From contig CALVQK010000001.1 of NCBI GenBank assembly GCA_944358305.1, positions 99,103-163,102 on the forward strand: 64,000 nucleotides of DNA. The letters are read 5' to 3'. Of the stretch, positions 24,226-35,031 are shown one piece after another. Position 1 is the stretch's first letter, and each line of letters starts with the position of its first letter. Under the pieces are notes generated by a model. The model was given only the letters and a program-made list of their open reading frames with translations, searched no databases and had not been told where the DNA came from. The position numbers were made by a program, and so were the translations under genes. This DNA is from an uncultured Bacilli bacterium. GTDB lineage: Bacteria > Bacillota_I > Bacilli_A > RF39 > UBA660.

Positions 24226-26190
24226 ATGAATATAGTAAATATTGATAAAATAAGAGAAATAATATTATCTAAATTTAAGTTAAATAAAGAAAAAAGTAAT
24301 AGAATTGTTAAAACTAATAATAAAGTAGAAACAGCTTTAAAAGAAATAGAAGAACAACGTAATTATGCTTGGGATCTAGATATAGAAACCCGCAACAAAG
24401 CTAATTCAAATAAAGAAGCTCTATTCTATAGAGGCAAAGTTATTACTTTTAAAGAACTCTTCGAAAAAAGAGATCAAGTTGCTAGGTCATTAAAACAAGC
24501 AGGTGTCAAAAAAGGTGATGCTATTGCTATTTGCATGTCAAATACGCCTGAATTTATCTATAGTATGATGGCTATCAGTGAAGTAGGAGCAGAAGCTACT
24601 ATTTTTGGTGAAGACTTTGATAAAAATTATATAGAAAAAATACTAAAAGGTTGTACTGATAAAGTGTTTTTTGCTACTGATAAAAAATATGAAAAAATTA
24701 AAGATATCCTAAAAAATAAAAAATTCAAGCATAAAGTTATAGCTTCACTAACGGACTCTTTACCTAATGGGATTGATCCATATTATGAATTAGATAGAGA
24801 TTTCTATGATTTTTCTAATAAAGTTCCAAGTCTTAAAAAGGAAGATAAAAACATTGAATCATTTGAAGAATTTATGAATTTTGGACAACAATATTCCGGA
24901 CCAGTTAGAGAAAATGTAACTTTAGATGACGATTTTCTTAGAAGTTTTACAAGTGGTTCAACTAGAAAAGGCTTGCCAAAACAAATAGTTCATCCTCATC
25001 GTAGTTTAATAACTATGGCTAGATTTCATGATGCAGATTTATCTGGATTACCTGCAATGAACAATGTTAGAATGTTAGCACATATTCCAACTTATTCAAA
25101 TACAGATGTCATTACTAGTATTTCTGACCCACTATCCCAAGGGTGTAGTGCTGCTTTAGAACCTATTTATGATATAAAGTTCCACAATAGATCATTAGTA
25201 ATTAATAAACCTAATGCTATACCATCTACCACAAGTTTCTTGGTTCATTCTGCTAAAACATTTGAAAAAGAATTTCCAAACGAAAAAATGGAACAAGCTT
25301 ATATAGTAATAGCAGTTGGTGAACCTACAAGTAAAGGTGAGGAAAGACTAATAAATAAATGGTTAAAAAATGTTAAAGCAGGAACAAAAAGAGTACCATT
25401 TCCTTTATCGCCTGTAACGTTATCTTTAGGTGGTGGTGACTGCGAACATGGTGGTATCTATTTCACTTTATTTCATGCTTTAAGGCAGAAAGTATCGTTA
25501 TCAAAAGAGACATATGGTCTCACACCGTTTAAATGTGTTGAAGAAGTTATACTTGATAAAAATGGTAATCATATAACTGATGGAAGTGTTGGACGCCTTG
25601 CTGCTATTGGTCCTACCATCATGAAAAGATATGACGGAAACGAAGAAGCTACTAACAAATTCTTCATCAAAGATGCTAATGGTAAAGTTTATGGAGACAC
25701 TAAGGCGTGGGCTTCTAAAAATAAAAAAGGTAATACAATTATGCATGGTAGAATGGGATCTGAGTTCCATTTAAGCACTGGAGAAGAAATAGCACCTTAT
25801 GTTATATCAGAAACAGTACAAGAAGATTATTTAAATATTTTATCTTGCGAAGTAATTAATGCTAAAACAGAAGAAGGAGTAGAAATTCCTATAGCTCACA
25901 TAGAATTACAACCAGATGCTAAAGATATGATGCCAGTAGCCATATTAAATGCTAAAGAAAAATTAGATTCTTTACTTCCTAGAGAATTATCTGAAAAAGT
26001 CGTTTTTAGATTTCATAACAATGAAGATGAATTTCAAGTTACAGGTTCTGGTAAAAGAAGTTTAAACGCTTTAGAGGAGGAAGGCTTAACTGAAAAATGT
26101 TTTAGGCCAGAAAGAATAGATGGTGAAATATATTTTGTAAATTACAAAACTAACTCTATAGATATTGATAAGAAATTAATCTTAGATTAA
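24226..26190 (+). CDS. AMP-binding (ANL superfamily) acyl-CoA synthetase-like enzyme
   Basis: The 654-residue protein is an adenylate-forming enzyme. The ATP loop is F-T-S-G-S-T-R-K-G-L-P-K (about 239-250). The later motif around V-Y-G-D-T-K-A-W with H-G-R-M-G-S-E-F (about 503-508) matches the hinge region, and G-S-G-K-R-S-L near the C-terminus supplies the catalytic Lys. Members activate a carboxylate as the acyl-AMP and usually pass it to CoA or a carrier. The substrate is not clear from the sequence. There is no signal peptide. The next genes encode a phosphorelay, so the enzyme's product may be tied to signalling; that is inference. A terminator hairpin overlaps its stop. Confidence 0.8.
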   Translation: MNIVNIDKIREIILSKFKLNKEKSNRIVKTNNKVETALKEIEEQRNYAWDLDIETRNKANSNKEALFYRGKVITFKELFEKRDQVARSLKQAGVKKGDAIAICMSNTPEFIYSMMAISEVGAEATIFGEDFDKNYIEKILKGCTDKVFFATDKKYEKIKDILKNKKFKHKVIASLTDSLPNGIDPYYELDRDFYDFSNKVPSLKKEDKNIESFEEFMNFGQQYSGPVRENVTLDDDFLRSFTSGSTRKGLPKQIVHPHRSLITMARFHDADLSGLPAMNNVRMLAHIPTYSNTDVITSISDPLSQGCSAALEPIYDIKFHNRSLVINKPNAIPSTTSFLVHSAKTFEKEFPNEKMEQAYIVIAVGEPTSKGEERLINKWLKNVKAGTKRVPFPLSPVTLSLGGGDCEHGGIYFTLFHALRQKVSLSKETYGLTPFKCVEEVILDKNGNHITDGSVGRLAAIGPTIMKRYDGNEEATNKFFIKDANGKVYGDTKAWASKNKKGNTIMHGRMGSEFHLSTGEEIAPYVISETVQEDYLNILSCEVINAKTEEGVEIPIAHIELQPDAKDMMPVAILNAKEKLDSLLPRELSEKVVFRFHNNEDEFQVTGSGKRSLNALEEEGLTEKCFRPERIDGEIYFVNYKTNSIDIDKKLILD

Positions 26191-26203
26191 TTTCTTTTTT
26201 CTT
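26174..26203 (+). terminator. Intrinsic terminator overlapping the stop of the AMP-binding gene
   Basis: AAATTAATC pairs with GATTAATTT over a 3-base loop and runs into a T-rich tail. Confidence 0.7.
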
Positions 26204-26251
26204 TTCTATTGATTAATAAAGTGCTATACTTAAATAGAAGGATGTGGTCAT

Positions 26252-28063
26252 ATGACAACAGGGTTGTTTTTCCCAACTTGCGCTATATTTTTCTCAATAC
26301 TTTTAAATATTATTTATTTTTCTAAACAAAGAGTAAAAAATACTGAGAATAAACTATATCGCTTTTTAGTTGTAAGTAATCTTTTTGCTTTAATTTTCGA
26401 ATATGCCTGTACATTTTTTTCTAATAATTATATACCAATTGTAAGTAATATAGTTTTAAAAATATATTTAATATTACTTTTAGTATGGATTAGTATATTT
26501 GTTATATATATGACTTACATTACCAAAAAGAATCATCAGATATTAAAGCCTTTTTGGATTGGAGCGATAAGTGTCTTTACAATTGCAGTTTTAATATTTC
26601 CTATTTCTTTTGAACAAACTGCTTATGGTCCCACTATTACAGGTATACCAGTAAATGTTGTTTATCTAGCCAGTTTCAGCTTCATTATTATTTGGATGGG
26701 AGTATGTTTTATAAATAGAGGTTTTTACTTTAATAAAAAAGTCCTTCCCATTATGGTCTACATAGTTCTTGGTATGATAACTTCTATCATTCAAAAATTA
26801 ATACCAGGTCTATTATTGATCACTCCAACAGAGACTTTAGTAACTTTCCTTATGTATTTTACAATAGAAAATCCTGATATTAAAATGATAGAAGAATTAA
26901 ACCTTGCTAAAGTCCAAGCTGAAAAAGCAAACAACGCTAAAACAGACTTTTTATCTAATATGTCGCATGAAATTAGAACTCCTTTAAATGCCATAACTGG
27001 GTTTGCAGAAGCTTTAAAAGAAGAAAAAGATTTGCCAGAACACGCAAGGGAAGATGTTAATGACATTTTAATGGCTAGTGAGAGTTTGCTTGAAATTGTT
27101 AATGGTGTATTAGATATATCTAAGATTGAGGCAAATAAACTAGAAATAATAAATAATAATTATAATCCATATAAAATGTTTAATGACTTGGTTACTTTGA
27201 CAAAATCAAGAATTGGTGAAAAGCCAATAGAACTGATTGTTAAAATAGATGAAACTATTCCTAAGGTATTATATGGAGATCATACACGAGTAAAGCAAGT
27301 TATATTAAATATTCTAACAAATGCTGCTAAATACACTAAAGAAGGTCACATTGAATTTAAAGTTGATTCCTTAATTAAAGGTGATATTTGTAGACTTATA
27401 GTATCAGTAGAAGATACAGGAATAGGTATTAAGCGTGATAAAATAGATAAATTATTTAACAAGTTTGAACGCCTTGATGAAGATAGAAATACTACTATAG
27501 AAGGAACGGGACTTGGACTCGCCATCACCAAAAGATTAGTTCAACTTATGCATGGAGAATTAGTCGTTCAAAGTATTTATGGTAAAGGTAGCAAGTTTAC
27601 CGTTTCAATTGATCAAAAAATCGCTCCATCCACAGTTAAACTTGAAGATACACTAGAAGTTAGTCGCGATGAACTGGTTAAAGATAAAGACGTTATTGGT
27701 AAAAGTGTCTTAGTTGTAGATGATAATAAACTTAATATTAAAGTTGCCACAAGACTTTTAGAAGATTATGGCATTACAGTAGATAGTTGTATGAGCGGTG
27801 CTGAGTGTCTAGAAAAAGTAAAAGTAATTAAATATGATTTGATTTTCATGGATGATATGATGCCTAAAATGAGTGGAACAGAAACATTCCATGAATTAAA
27901 AGAAGATCCTAACTTTAAAACGCCAGTTGTTGTTTTAACCGCTAATGCTATCGCTGGTATGGAAGAAAAATATTTAGGAGAAGGATTTGACAGTTACCTA
28001 GCTAAACCAATAGAACGTAAAGCCTTAGATAGTATTATAAATAAATATTTGAATAATGACTAA
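26252..28063 (+). CDS. Hybrid sensor histidine kinase with receiver domain
   Basis: The 603-residue protein has about seven hydrophobic segments in its first 215 residues. These are followed by a dimerisation/phospho-acceptor domain (N-M-S-H-E-I-R-T-P-L-N, His near 238), an ATPase domain (N-I-L-T-N-A-A-K-Y; D-T-G-I-G-I; G-T-G-L-G-L) and a C-terminal receiver (about 485-603; V-V-D-D, acceptor Asp in I-F-M-D-D-M-M-P, K-P). The membrane part resembles the N-terminal 7TM sensor region of kinases and has no large outer domain, so the ligand is probably membrane-embedded or small. It has to pass phosphate through an HPt, which is supplied by the next gene. Confidence 0.88.
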   Translation: MTTGLFFPTCAIFFSILLNIIYFSKQRVKNTENKLYRFLVVSNLFALIFEYACTFFSNNYIPIVSNIVLKIYLILLLVWISIFVIYMTYITKKNHQILKPFWIGAISVFTIAVLIFPISFEQTAYGPTITGIPVNVVYLASFSFIIIWMGVCFINRGFYFNKKVLPIMVYIVLGMITSIIQKLIPGLLLITPTETLVTFLMYFTIENPDIKMIEELNLAKVQAEKANNAKTDFLSNMSHEIRTPLNAITGFAEALKEEKDLPEHAREDVNDILMASESLLEIVNGVLDISKIEANKLEIINNNYNPYKMFNDLVTLTKSRIGEKPIELIVKIDETIPKVLYGDHTRVKQVILNILTNAAKYTKEGHIEFKVDSLIKGDICRLIVSVEDTGIGIKRDKIDKLFNKFERLDEDRNTTIEGTGLGLAITKRLVQLMHGELVVQSIYGKGSKFTVSIDQKIAPSTVKLEDTLEVSRDELVKDKDVIGKSVLVVDDNKLNIKVATRLLEDYGITVDSCMSGAECLEKVKVIKYDLIFMDDMMPKMSGTETFHELKEDPNFKTPVVVLTANAIAGMEEKYLGEGFDSYLAKPIERKALDSIINKYLNND

Positions 28064-28099
28064 ACTATGTTATACTTTAAAATATAGGAGGGTATTATT

Positions 28100-28876
28100 A
28101 TGAGAGATGTAAATTTACTTATTAACAATGGAGTAAATGTAAAAAAGAGTTTAGAGTTATTTGGAGATATGTCGACTTATGATGATACATTGGGCGACTT
28201 CCTTCAGGACATTAATGAGAAAGAAACAAAAATTAAACAAACAAAAGAAATGGGAGATATGGCTAATTACGCCATTTTAGTTCATGGTCTAAAAAGTGAT
28301 GCTAAATATTTTGGCTTTGATACCCTTGCTAGTTATGCTTACAATCACGAGATGGCTAGTAAAGAAAATAATATGTATTATGTAACTGAACATTTTGATG
28401 AATTAATTAAAGAGCTCGATCGAATTGTCCACTTAGTTAAGCAGTATTTAGGAATGGAAGAAGTTGGTACTGCTACTGCTTTTGTGGCCCCTAAAAAAGA
28501 TCGGGCTCTTATTGTAGTTGATGATTCTGCTGTTATTAAAAACTTTGTAAGTAAAATATTTAATAATCAGTTTGAAGTGTTAGTTGCAAATGATGGTAAC
28601 GAAGCCCTACAGATGATTTCTAATAATAATGGAATCAAAATAGTGGGAATGCTACTTGATCTTAATATGCCAAACTTTAATGGCTTTCAAGTTTTAGAAT
28701 ATTTTAGAAATAATAATTTATTTGATCTTATACCTGTTTCTATTATCACGGGAGTAGGGGATGACGAATTAGTTGCTAAAGCTTTTAATTATCCTATAGT
28801 TGATGTTCTAAGGAAACCGTTTAATGAAAGAGATATTAAAGAAGTAGTGGAAAAAACAGTACAGTATGCTCATTAG
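28100..28876 (+). CDS. HPt-receiver phosphorelay protein
   Basis: The 258-residue soluble protein has an N-terminal four-helix HPt domain (about 1-125) with the phospho-His in V-H-G-L-K-S-D-A (about residue 63). A receiver domain follows (about 138-258): V-V-D-D, acceptor Asp in L-L-D-L-N-M-P, and R-K-P-F. There is no DNA-binding or enzymatic output domain. Lying 36 bp after the hybrid kinase, it probably takes phosphate from that kinase's receiver through the His and passes it to its own Asp. The final output is not visible here. Confidence 0.85.
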   Translation: MRDVNLLINNGVNVKKSLELFGDMSTYDDTLGDFLQDINEKETKIKQTKEMGDMANYAILVHGLKSDAKYFGFDTLASYAYNHEMASKENNMYYVTEHFDELIKELDRIVHLVKQYLGMEEVGTATAFVAPKKDRALIVVDDSAVIKNFVSKIFNNQFEVLVANDGNEALQMISNNNGIKIVGMLLDLNMPNFNGFQVLEYFRNNNLFDLIPVSIITGVGDDELVAKAFNYPIVDVLRKPFNERDIKEVVEKTVQYAH

Positions 28877-28915
28877 AAATAATGAGCTTACTTTATTTAA
28901 GAAGAGGTGTAGTCT

Positions 28916-29806
28916 ATGAAAAGAAAAGATAATAATACTTATGAAATAAATAGTAATGATATAAAAGATTTATTTATTAAAAGAGATCCTAATTGTAATA
29001 AAGGAGATTTCGGCAAAGCTGGTATTTACGGGGGAAGTATAGAATATTCTGGGGCTTTAAAACTTTCATATTTATCCTTAAGTGCTTTAAGGAGCGGCTG
29101 TGGTATTAGTAGAGTAATTACCAAAAAAGAAGTATTACCTTTATTAGGACCTAATATATTAGAGCAAACTTTGGCAGTTTTACCTAGTTATGATGATGAA
29201 AATTTTATAAATAAATTACAAGATTCAATAAAAGACTTAGATTCTCTAGCCTTTGGTATGGGATTAGGTAAGGATGAACATCTAGAAGATGTTTTAAAGT
29301 TTATCTTATTAAATTATAATGGTAATCTAATAATAGATGCAGATGGTTTAAATACTTTATCTAAAATGAATCTAGAAGTTTTAAAAAATAAAAAATGTAA
29401 TGTTGTATTAACTCCTCATCTAAAAGAATTTTCAAGACTTTGTAATAAAAGTATAGATGAAATAGAAAAAGACTCTTTAAATTTAGTTAAAAACTTTGCT
29501 AATACTTATAACATCACTGTTCTTTTAAAAGGACCTACTACTATTATATCTGATGGTATAAATACATATTTAGTAATAACGGGATGTCCTGGTATGGCTA
29601 CGGCAGGAAGTGGAGATGTTTTATCTGGAATACTTGTAGGCTTATTAGCATACTTAGATTTTAACTTATTAACTATTGCTTCAGGTGTTTTAATAAATGG
29701 AATTGCAGGGAGTTTAGCTGAGTCTATTAACACTGATATATCAATGATTGCTAGTGATACCATCTCTAAAATAGGAGATGCCATTAAATATATTAGAGAA
29801 AACTAA
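28916..29806 (+). CDS. nnrD: ADP-dependent NAD(P)H-hydrate dehydratase
   Basis: The 296-residue ribokinase-fold enzyme repairs damaged (hydrated) NAD(P)H using ADP. It has G-x-Y-G-G-S near 39-44, A-D-G-L-N near 142, T-P-H-L-K-E-F near 164 and the catalytic G-S-G-D-V-L (about 227-232). The N-terminal epimerase domain found in fused YjeF proteins is absent, so this is the stand-alone dehydratase. The ribosome site GAAGAGGTG precedes the ATG. Confidence 0.9.
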   Translation: MKRKDNNTYEINSNDIKDLFIKRDPNCNKGDFGKAGIYGGSIEYSGALKLSYLSLSALRSGCGISRVITKKEVLPLLGPNILEQTLAVLPSYDDENFINKLQDSIKDLDSLAFGMGLGKDEHLEDVLKFILLNYNGNLIIDADGLNTLSKMNLEVLKNKKCNVVLTPHLKEFSRLCNKSIDEIEKDSLNLVKNFANTYNITVLLKGPTTIISDGINTYLVITGCPGMATAGSGDVLSGILVGLLAYLDFNLLTIASGVLINGIAGSLAESINTDISMIASDTISKIGDAIKYIREN

Positions 29807-29810
29807 CTAT

Positions 29811-29856
29811 ATTAAAAGGGTTACAATGAACAATTCATTCACTGTAACCCTTTAAT
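29811..29856. terminator. Bidirectional terminator between nnrD and tRNA-Arg
   Basis: AAAGGGTTACAATGAA pairs with TTCACTGTAACCCTTT, one wobble pair, with a short loop. It serves nnrD on the plus strand and the tRNA on the minus strand. Confidence 0.8.
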
Positions 29857-29864
29857 CTTTAAAA

Positions 29865-29941
29865 TGGTGTCCACGACGTGATTCGAACACGTGACCGATC
29901 GCTTAGAAGGCGATTGCTCTATCCAGCTGAGCTACGCGGAC
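29865..29941 (-). tRNA. tRNA-Arg (anticodon TCT)
   Basis: The minus strand folds as a full cloverleaf: acceptor GTCCGCG with CGTGGAC, D-arm GCTC...GAGC, anticodon arm ATCGC-CTTCTAA-GCGAT, T-arm ACGTG-TTCGAAT-CACGT. CCA is encoded. It has its own minus-strand promoter, TTGAAA (complement of 29980-29985) and TATATT (complement of 29957-29962), 17 bp apart. Confidence 0.95.
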
Positions 29942-29956
29942 AACTAAGACATTAAT

Positions 29957-29985
29957 AATATATAACAAACATTTATCTTTTTCAA
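29957..29985 (-). promoter_or_regulatory. Promoter of tRNA-Arg
   Basis: TTGAAA-17 bp-TATATT on the minus strand, about 16 bp before the tRNA. Confidence 0.65.
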
Positions 29986-30034
29986 GAGTTTTTTTCAAAT
30001 TTACAACTAATTTTTGTAAATATATCTCTTTTCA

Positions 30035-30064
30035 TTGACTAAAATTATTCAAAAGCTTTACAAT
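30035..30064 (+). promoter_or_regulatory. Promoter of the surface-protein pair
   Basis: TTGACT (30035-30040) and TACAAT (30059-30064) with an 18-bp spacer, just before the gene at 30086. Confidence 0.55.
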
Positions 30065-30085
30065 AATTAAAAAGAGGTGTTTTTA

Positions 30086-30643
30086 ATGTATCAAAATTAT
30101 TATCGTAAACATATGATTAAAAGTACAATTATTATAATATTCTTATTTGCTTTTGCTATTATTTCTACATATCTTATTTATAATAATTTTTCTAATGCTA
30201 GACAAAGGGATGTAGATACTGGTGAGATGGAAGTTATTTTTCATAGTCAAGCTGGTAATAAAATAAATTTAACTAGATTTAACCCAGTCAGTGATGCCGT
30301 TGGTCTTAGTTCTACGGAATATGACTTTACAGTAAAAAATGAAACTGAAAATAGTGTTAGTTATAAAATAGTTTTAGATCAAAATACGAATAGAATAGAA
30401 GAAGATGATTGCGCATATAAAACTATTCCTTCAGAATTATTGAAATTGAGTTTAAGAGTTGATCATAAGACTCCTGTTGCCAAAATACTTAGTGAGTATG
30501 AAGATAATATTATATATGAAGATACGTTAGAACCTAATAGTGAAGAAGATTATTCAATTAGACTTTGGGCAATTAATAATGATTTTGTTATTGATAGAGA
30601 TAGTCATTTTCATGCTATAATTAATGTAGTTGAAGAGGGGTAA
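30086..30643 (+). CDS. Membrane-anchored extracellular protein with a beta-sandwich-like domain
   Basis: ATG 30086 follows AAAGAGGTG; the GTG at 30077 is within that site. The 185-residue protein has one N-terminal hydrophobic helix (about 11-31) that is either an anchor or an uncleaved signal, then a mostly beta extracellular part. Its pattern (helix, short linker, a segment like D-T-G-E-M-E-V-I-F, then alternating strands) resembles the N-terminal domain of the large surface protein at 44909 and loosely the TasA/CalY fibre proteins. It starts an operon with the lectin-domain protein 4 bp downstream. Confidence 0.6.
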   Translation: MYQNYYRKHMIKSTIIIIFLFAFAIISTYLIYNNFSNARQRDVDTGEMEVIFHSQAGNKINLTRFNPVSDAVGLSSTEYDFTVKNETENSVSYKIVLDQNTNRIEEDDCAYKTIPSELLKLSLRVDHKTPVAKILSEYEDNIIYEDTLEPNSEEDYSIRLWAINNDFVIDRDSHFHAIINVVEEG

Positions 30644-30647
30644 TATA

Positions 30648-31388
30648 ATGAGATTGAATAATAAGGGGTTTGCTATTTCTACAATATTATATAGTTTATT
30701 AGTAATGGCTACATTAGTTTTATTTTTGTTAATTGGTAATTTTAGCTTTGAAAGAAGATCAACCAATGATTTTGTTTCTGATATTGAAGATGATCTAAAT
30801 AATTTTGCTGAAGGTGCTGAAAGTGAATCAGGAGAAGAAAGTGGTGAAACAGGTGGTGGAACAACTGATCCTGGTGAAACACCTCCAAGCGGTGCAATTA
30901 GAGTTCCTACTAGTAGTGATGGGGAAATGTATTTAAAGTATTCTGATGGTAGTTATGTTCGTGGCGGAGATATATTTAGAATTGTAAATCCTTCACGTGT
31001 AAGTTATGTATTAAGCTTACAAAACAATAATGTATCATTAAGATCTAATACTATAATTAACACATACAGTAATGGAGTAGGGCAAAGATTTAGACTGAGA
31101 TATAGCACAACATCTCCATACTATTATATAGTATCATCTGTAGCGCCAGACTTTGTAATAGGAAATAGAACTTCAGCTAGAAATGAGCCGATTATATTAT
31201 ATAATATAGCTGATACTAATGGACTAAAATGGACTTTTATAAAAAATGATAATGACAATAATTATGTTATAAGATCAATATATGGTCAATGTATGACTAG
31301 GTTAAATAATAATATTGGCAGTAGGATTGTTTCTTATACTTGTAATAATGATGCTTCCCAAAGTTGGACCCTTATAAAAATATCATAA
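30648..31388 (+). CDS. Pilin-like N-terminus fused to a ricin-type lectin domain
   Basis: ATG 30648 follows GAGGGG and is the natural start. Residues 1-30 read like a prepilin leader: N-N-K-G-F-A-I-S followed by a 20-residue hydrophobic helix. A Glu/Ser/Gly/Thr-rich linker spans about 60-95. Residues 100-246 look like a ricin B-type beta-trefoil, with Q-R-F-R-L, L-K-W-T-F-I and Q-S-W-T-L-I in the places of the three Q-x-W motifs. The protein is presumably held on the cell surface and binds sugar. No prepilin peptidase or pilus genes are in view, so processing is unproven. Confidence 0.65.
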   Translation: MRLNNKGFAISTILYSLLVMATLVLFLLIGNFSFERRSTNDFVSDIEDDLNNFAEGAESESGEESGETGGGTTDPGETPPSGAIRVPTSSDGEMYLKYSDGSYVRGGDIFRIVNPSRVSYVLSLQNNNVSLRSNTIINTYSNGVGQRFRLRYSTTSPYYYIVSSVAPDFVIGNRTSARNEPIILYNIADTNGLKWTFIKNDNDNNYVIRSIYGQCMTRLNNNIGSRIVSYTCNNDASQSWTLIKIS

Positions 31389-31400
31389 TATCGAAAAAAG

Positions 31401-31427
31401 TTAGCAAAAAAGGTTGACAACTGCTAA
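31401..31427. promoter_or_regulatory. CIRCE operator 1, also the terminator stem of the upstream gene
   Basis: TTAGCA-N15-TGCTAA gives the exact 27-bp geometry of a CIRCE element, the HrcA binding site, though the inner bases (AAA and AAC) depart from consensus. The -35 box TTGACA (31414-31419) lies inside it. Extended by AAAAG/CTTTT it also forms a hairpin followed by TTTTAT, so it can terminate the lectin-gene transcript. Confidence 0.75.
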
Positions 31428-31442
31428 CTTTTATCATACACT
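31414..31442 (+). promoter_or_regulatory. Promoter of the hrcA-grpE-dnaK operon
   Basis: TTGACA (31414-31419) and TACACT (31437-31442), 17 bp apart. Start would be near 31449, inside CIRCE 2. Confidence 0.7.
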
Positions 31443-31446
31443 AATA

Positions 31447-31473
31447 TTAGCAGTGTTTGGTAGATGTTGCTAA
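31447..31473. promoter_or_regulatory. CIRCE operator 2
   Basis: TTAGCAGTG-N9-TGTTGCTAA is a 27-bp inverted repeat with CIRCE geometry around the transcription start and in the hrcA leader. HrcA bound here would block the operon under normal conditions. Confidence 0.85.
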
Positions 31474-31494
31474 CAAACACTCTAGGAGGTAGTT

Positions 31495-32481
31495 ATGCTT
31501 AGTGAAAGACAAAAAAAGATATTAAAATTAATTGTTGAGTCTTATATTAGACAAGCTAAGCCCGTAAGTAGTAATCAACTATGTAAAAAACTAAAATGCT
31601 CCAGCGCTACTATCAGGAATGAAATGTCAGATCTTGAAGAATTTGGTTACTTAGAGAAGACACATACTTCTAGTGGTAGAGTGCCTAGTGAAGAAGGCTA
31701 TCGTTATTATGTTGATAACTTAATGGAAGCAAAAAAAATGAATGGAGAAGAAATGTTAAAATTACAAATTATTTTCCATAATCAATCACTAGAATTAAGC
31801 GATTGCATTAATAAAAGCTTACAGGTTATTTCTGATATGACTTCTTATACTGCCGTTGTTCTTGGTAAAGCTAGTCATGAAAATCTACTTAAAGAGGTGA
31901 GAGTAGTCCCTTTATCTAATAATCAGTTAATCGTTATAGTCGTAACTGATAAAGGTAAAGTAGAACACAAAAACATCACCTTAGAAAATGTTAGTATGGA
32001 TGATATTAAAAAGACTGTAGAGTTAATCAATAACTTAATAGTGGGTACACCAATTGATGAAGTAAGTACTAAGTTAGAGTTTGAAATTAAACCAATTATC
32101 TCTAAATATGTAGAACAACATCAACAGTTATACAATGCTATTTATAATGTCTTTACTGATATTACTAATACTGATATTAATGTTGTAGGTAGAACTAAAT
32201 TTCTAGAACAACCAGAATTTGATAATGTTGATAAGATTAGGGATCTCTTCAAGAAACTTGATGATAAAGATTTACTACAGGAAATTAAAAGAGATGATTC
32301 TAATAATATTGAAGTCTATATTGGTAGTGAAAATAAATTAGATAACAATGTAACTGTTATTAAAACTAACTTTAAAACTGATAGTGAAGAAGGTACTCTT
32401 GCTATCATAGGACCAAAGCGAATGGAATATGATAGAGTTGTTAGTATTCTAGAGTATTTAAAAGAAAATATAGAAAGGTAG
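31495..32481 (+). CDS. hrcA: Heat-inducible transcription repressor HrcA
   Basis: The 328-residue repressor has an N-terminal winged helix (about 1-75; A-K-P-V-S-S-N-Q-L and S-S-A-T-I-R-N-E-M) and the HrcA GAF-like and dimerisation domains, ending in R-V-V-S-I-L-E-Y-L. It binds CIRCE and needs the GroE chaperonin in well-studied species; no groE gene is in this window. The gene is first in its own operon and has two CIRCE copies upstream, so it is self-regulated. Confidence 0.95.
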   Translation: MLSERQKKILKLIVESYIRQAKPVSSNQLCKKLKCSSATIRNEMSDLEEFGYLEKTHTSSGRVPSEEGYRYYVDNLMEAKKMNGEEMLKLQIIFHNQSLELSDCINKSLQVISDMTSYTAVVLGKASHENLLKEVRVVPLSNNQLIVIVVTDKGKVEHKNITLENVSMDDIKKTVELINNLIVGTPIDEVSTKLEFEIKPIISKYVEQHQQLYNAIYNVFTDITNTDINVVGRTKFLEQPEFDNVDKIRDLFKKLDDKDLLQEIKRDDSNNIEVYIGSENKLDNNVTVIKTNFKTDSEEGTLAIIGPKRMEYDRVVSILEYLKENIER

Positions 32482-32488
32482 TGACTAA

Positions 32489-34970
<2,482 letters not shown>

Positions 34971-34975
34971 AAAAC

Positions 34976-35005
34976 TAAAAAGTTCTAGGTAACTAGAACT
35001 TTTAT
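34976..35005 (+). terminator. Intrinsic terminator after dnaK
   Basis: AAAAGTTCTAG pairs with CTAGAACTTTT over a 4-base loop, with an adjacent T-rich tail. It may lower expression of pepF and dnaJ relative to dnaK. Confidence 0.8.
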
Positions 35006-35031
35006 CTTAAGAATAAGAGAAAGGGCTATTT

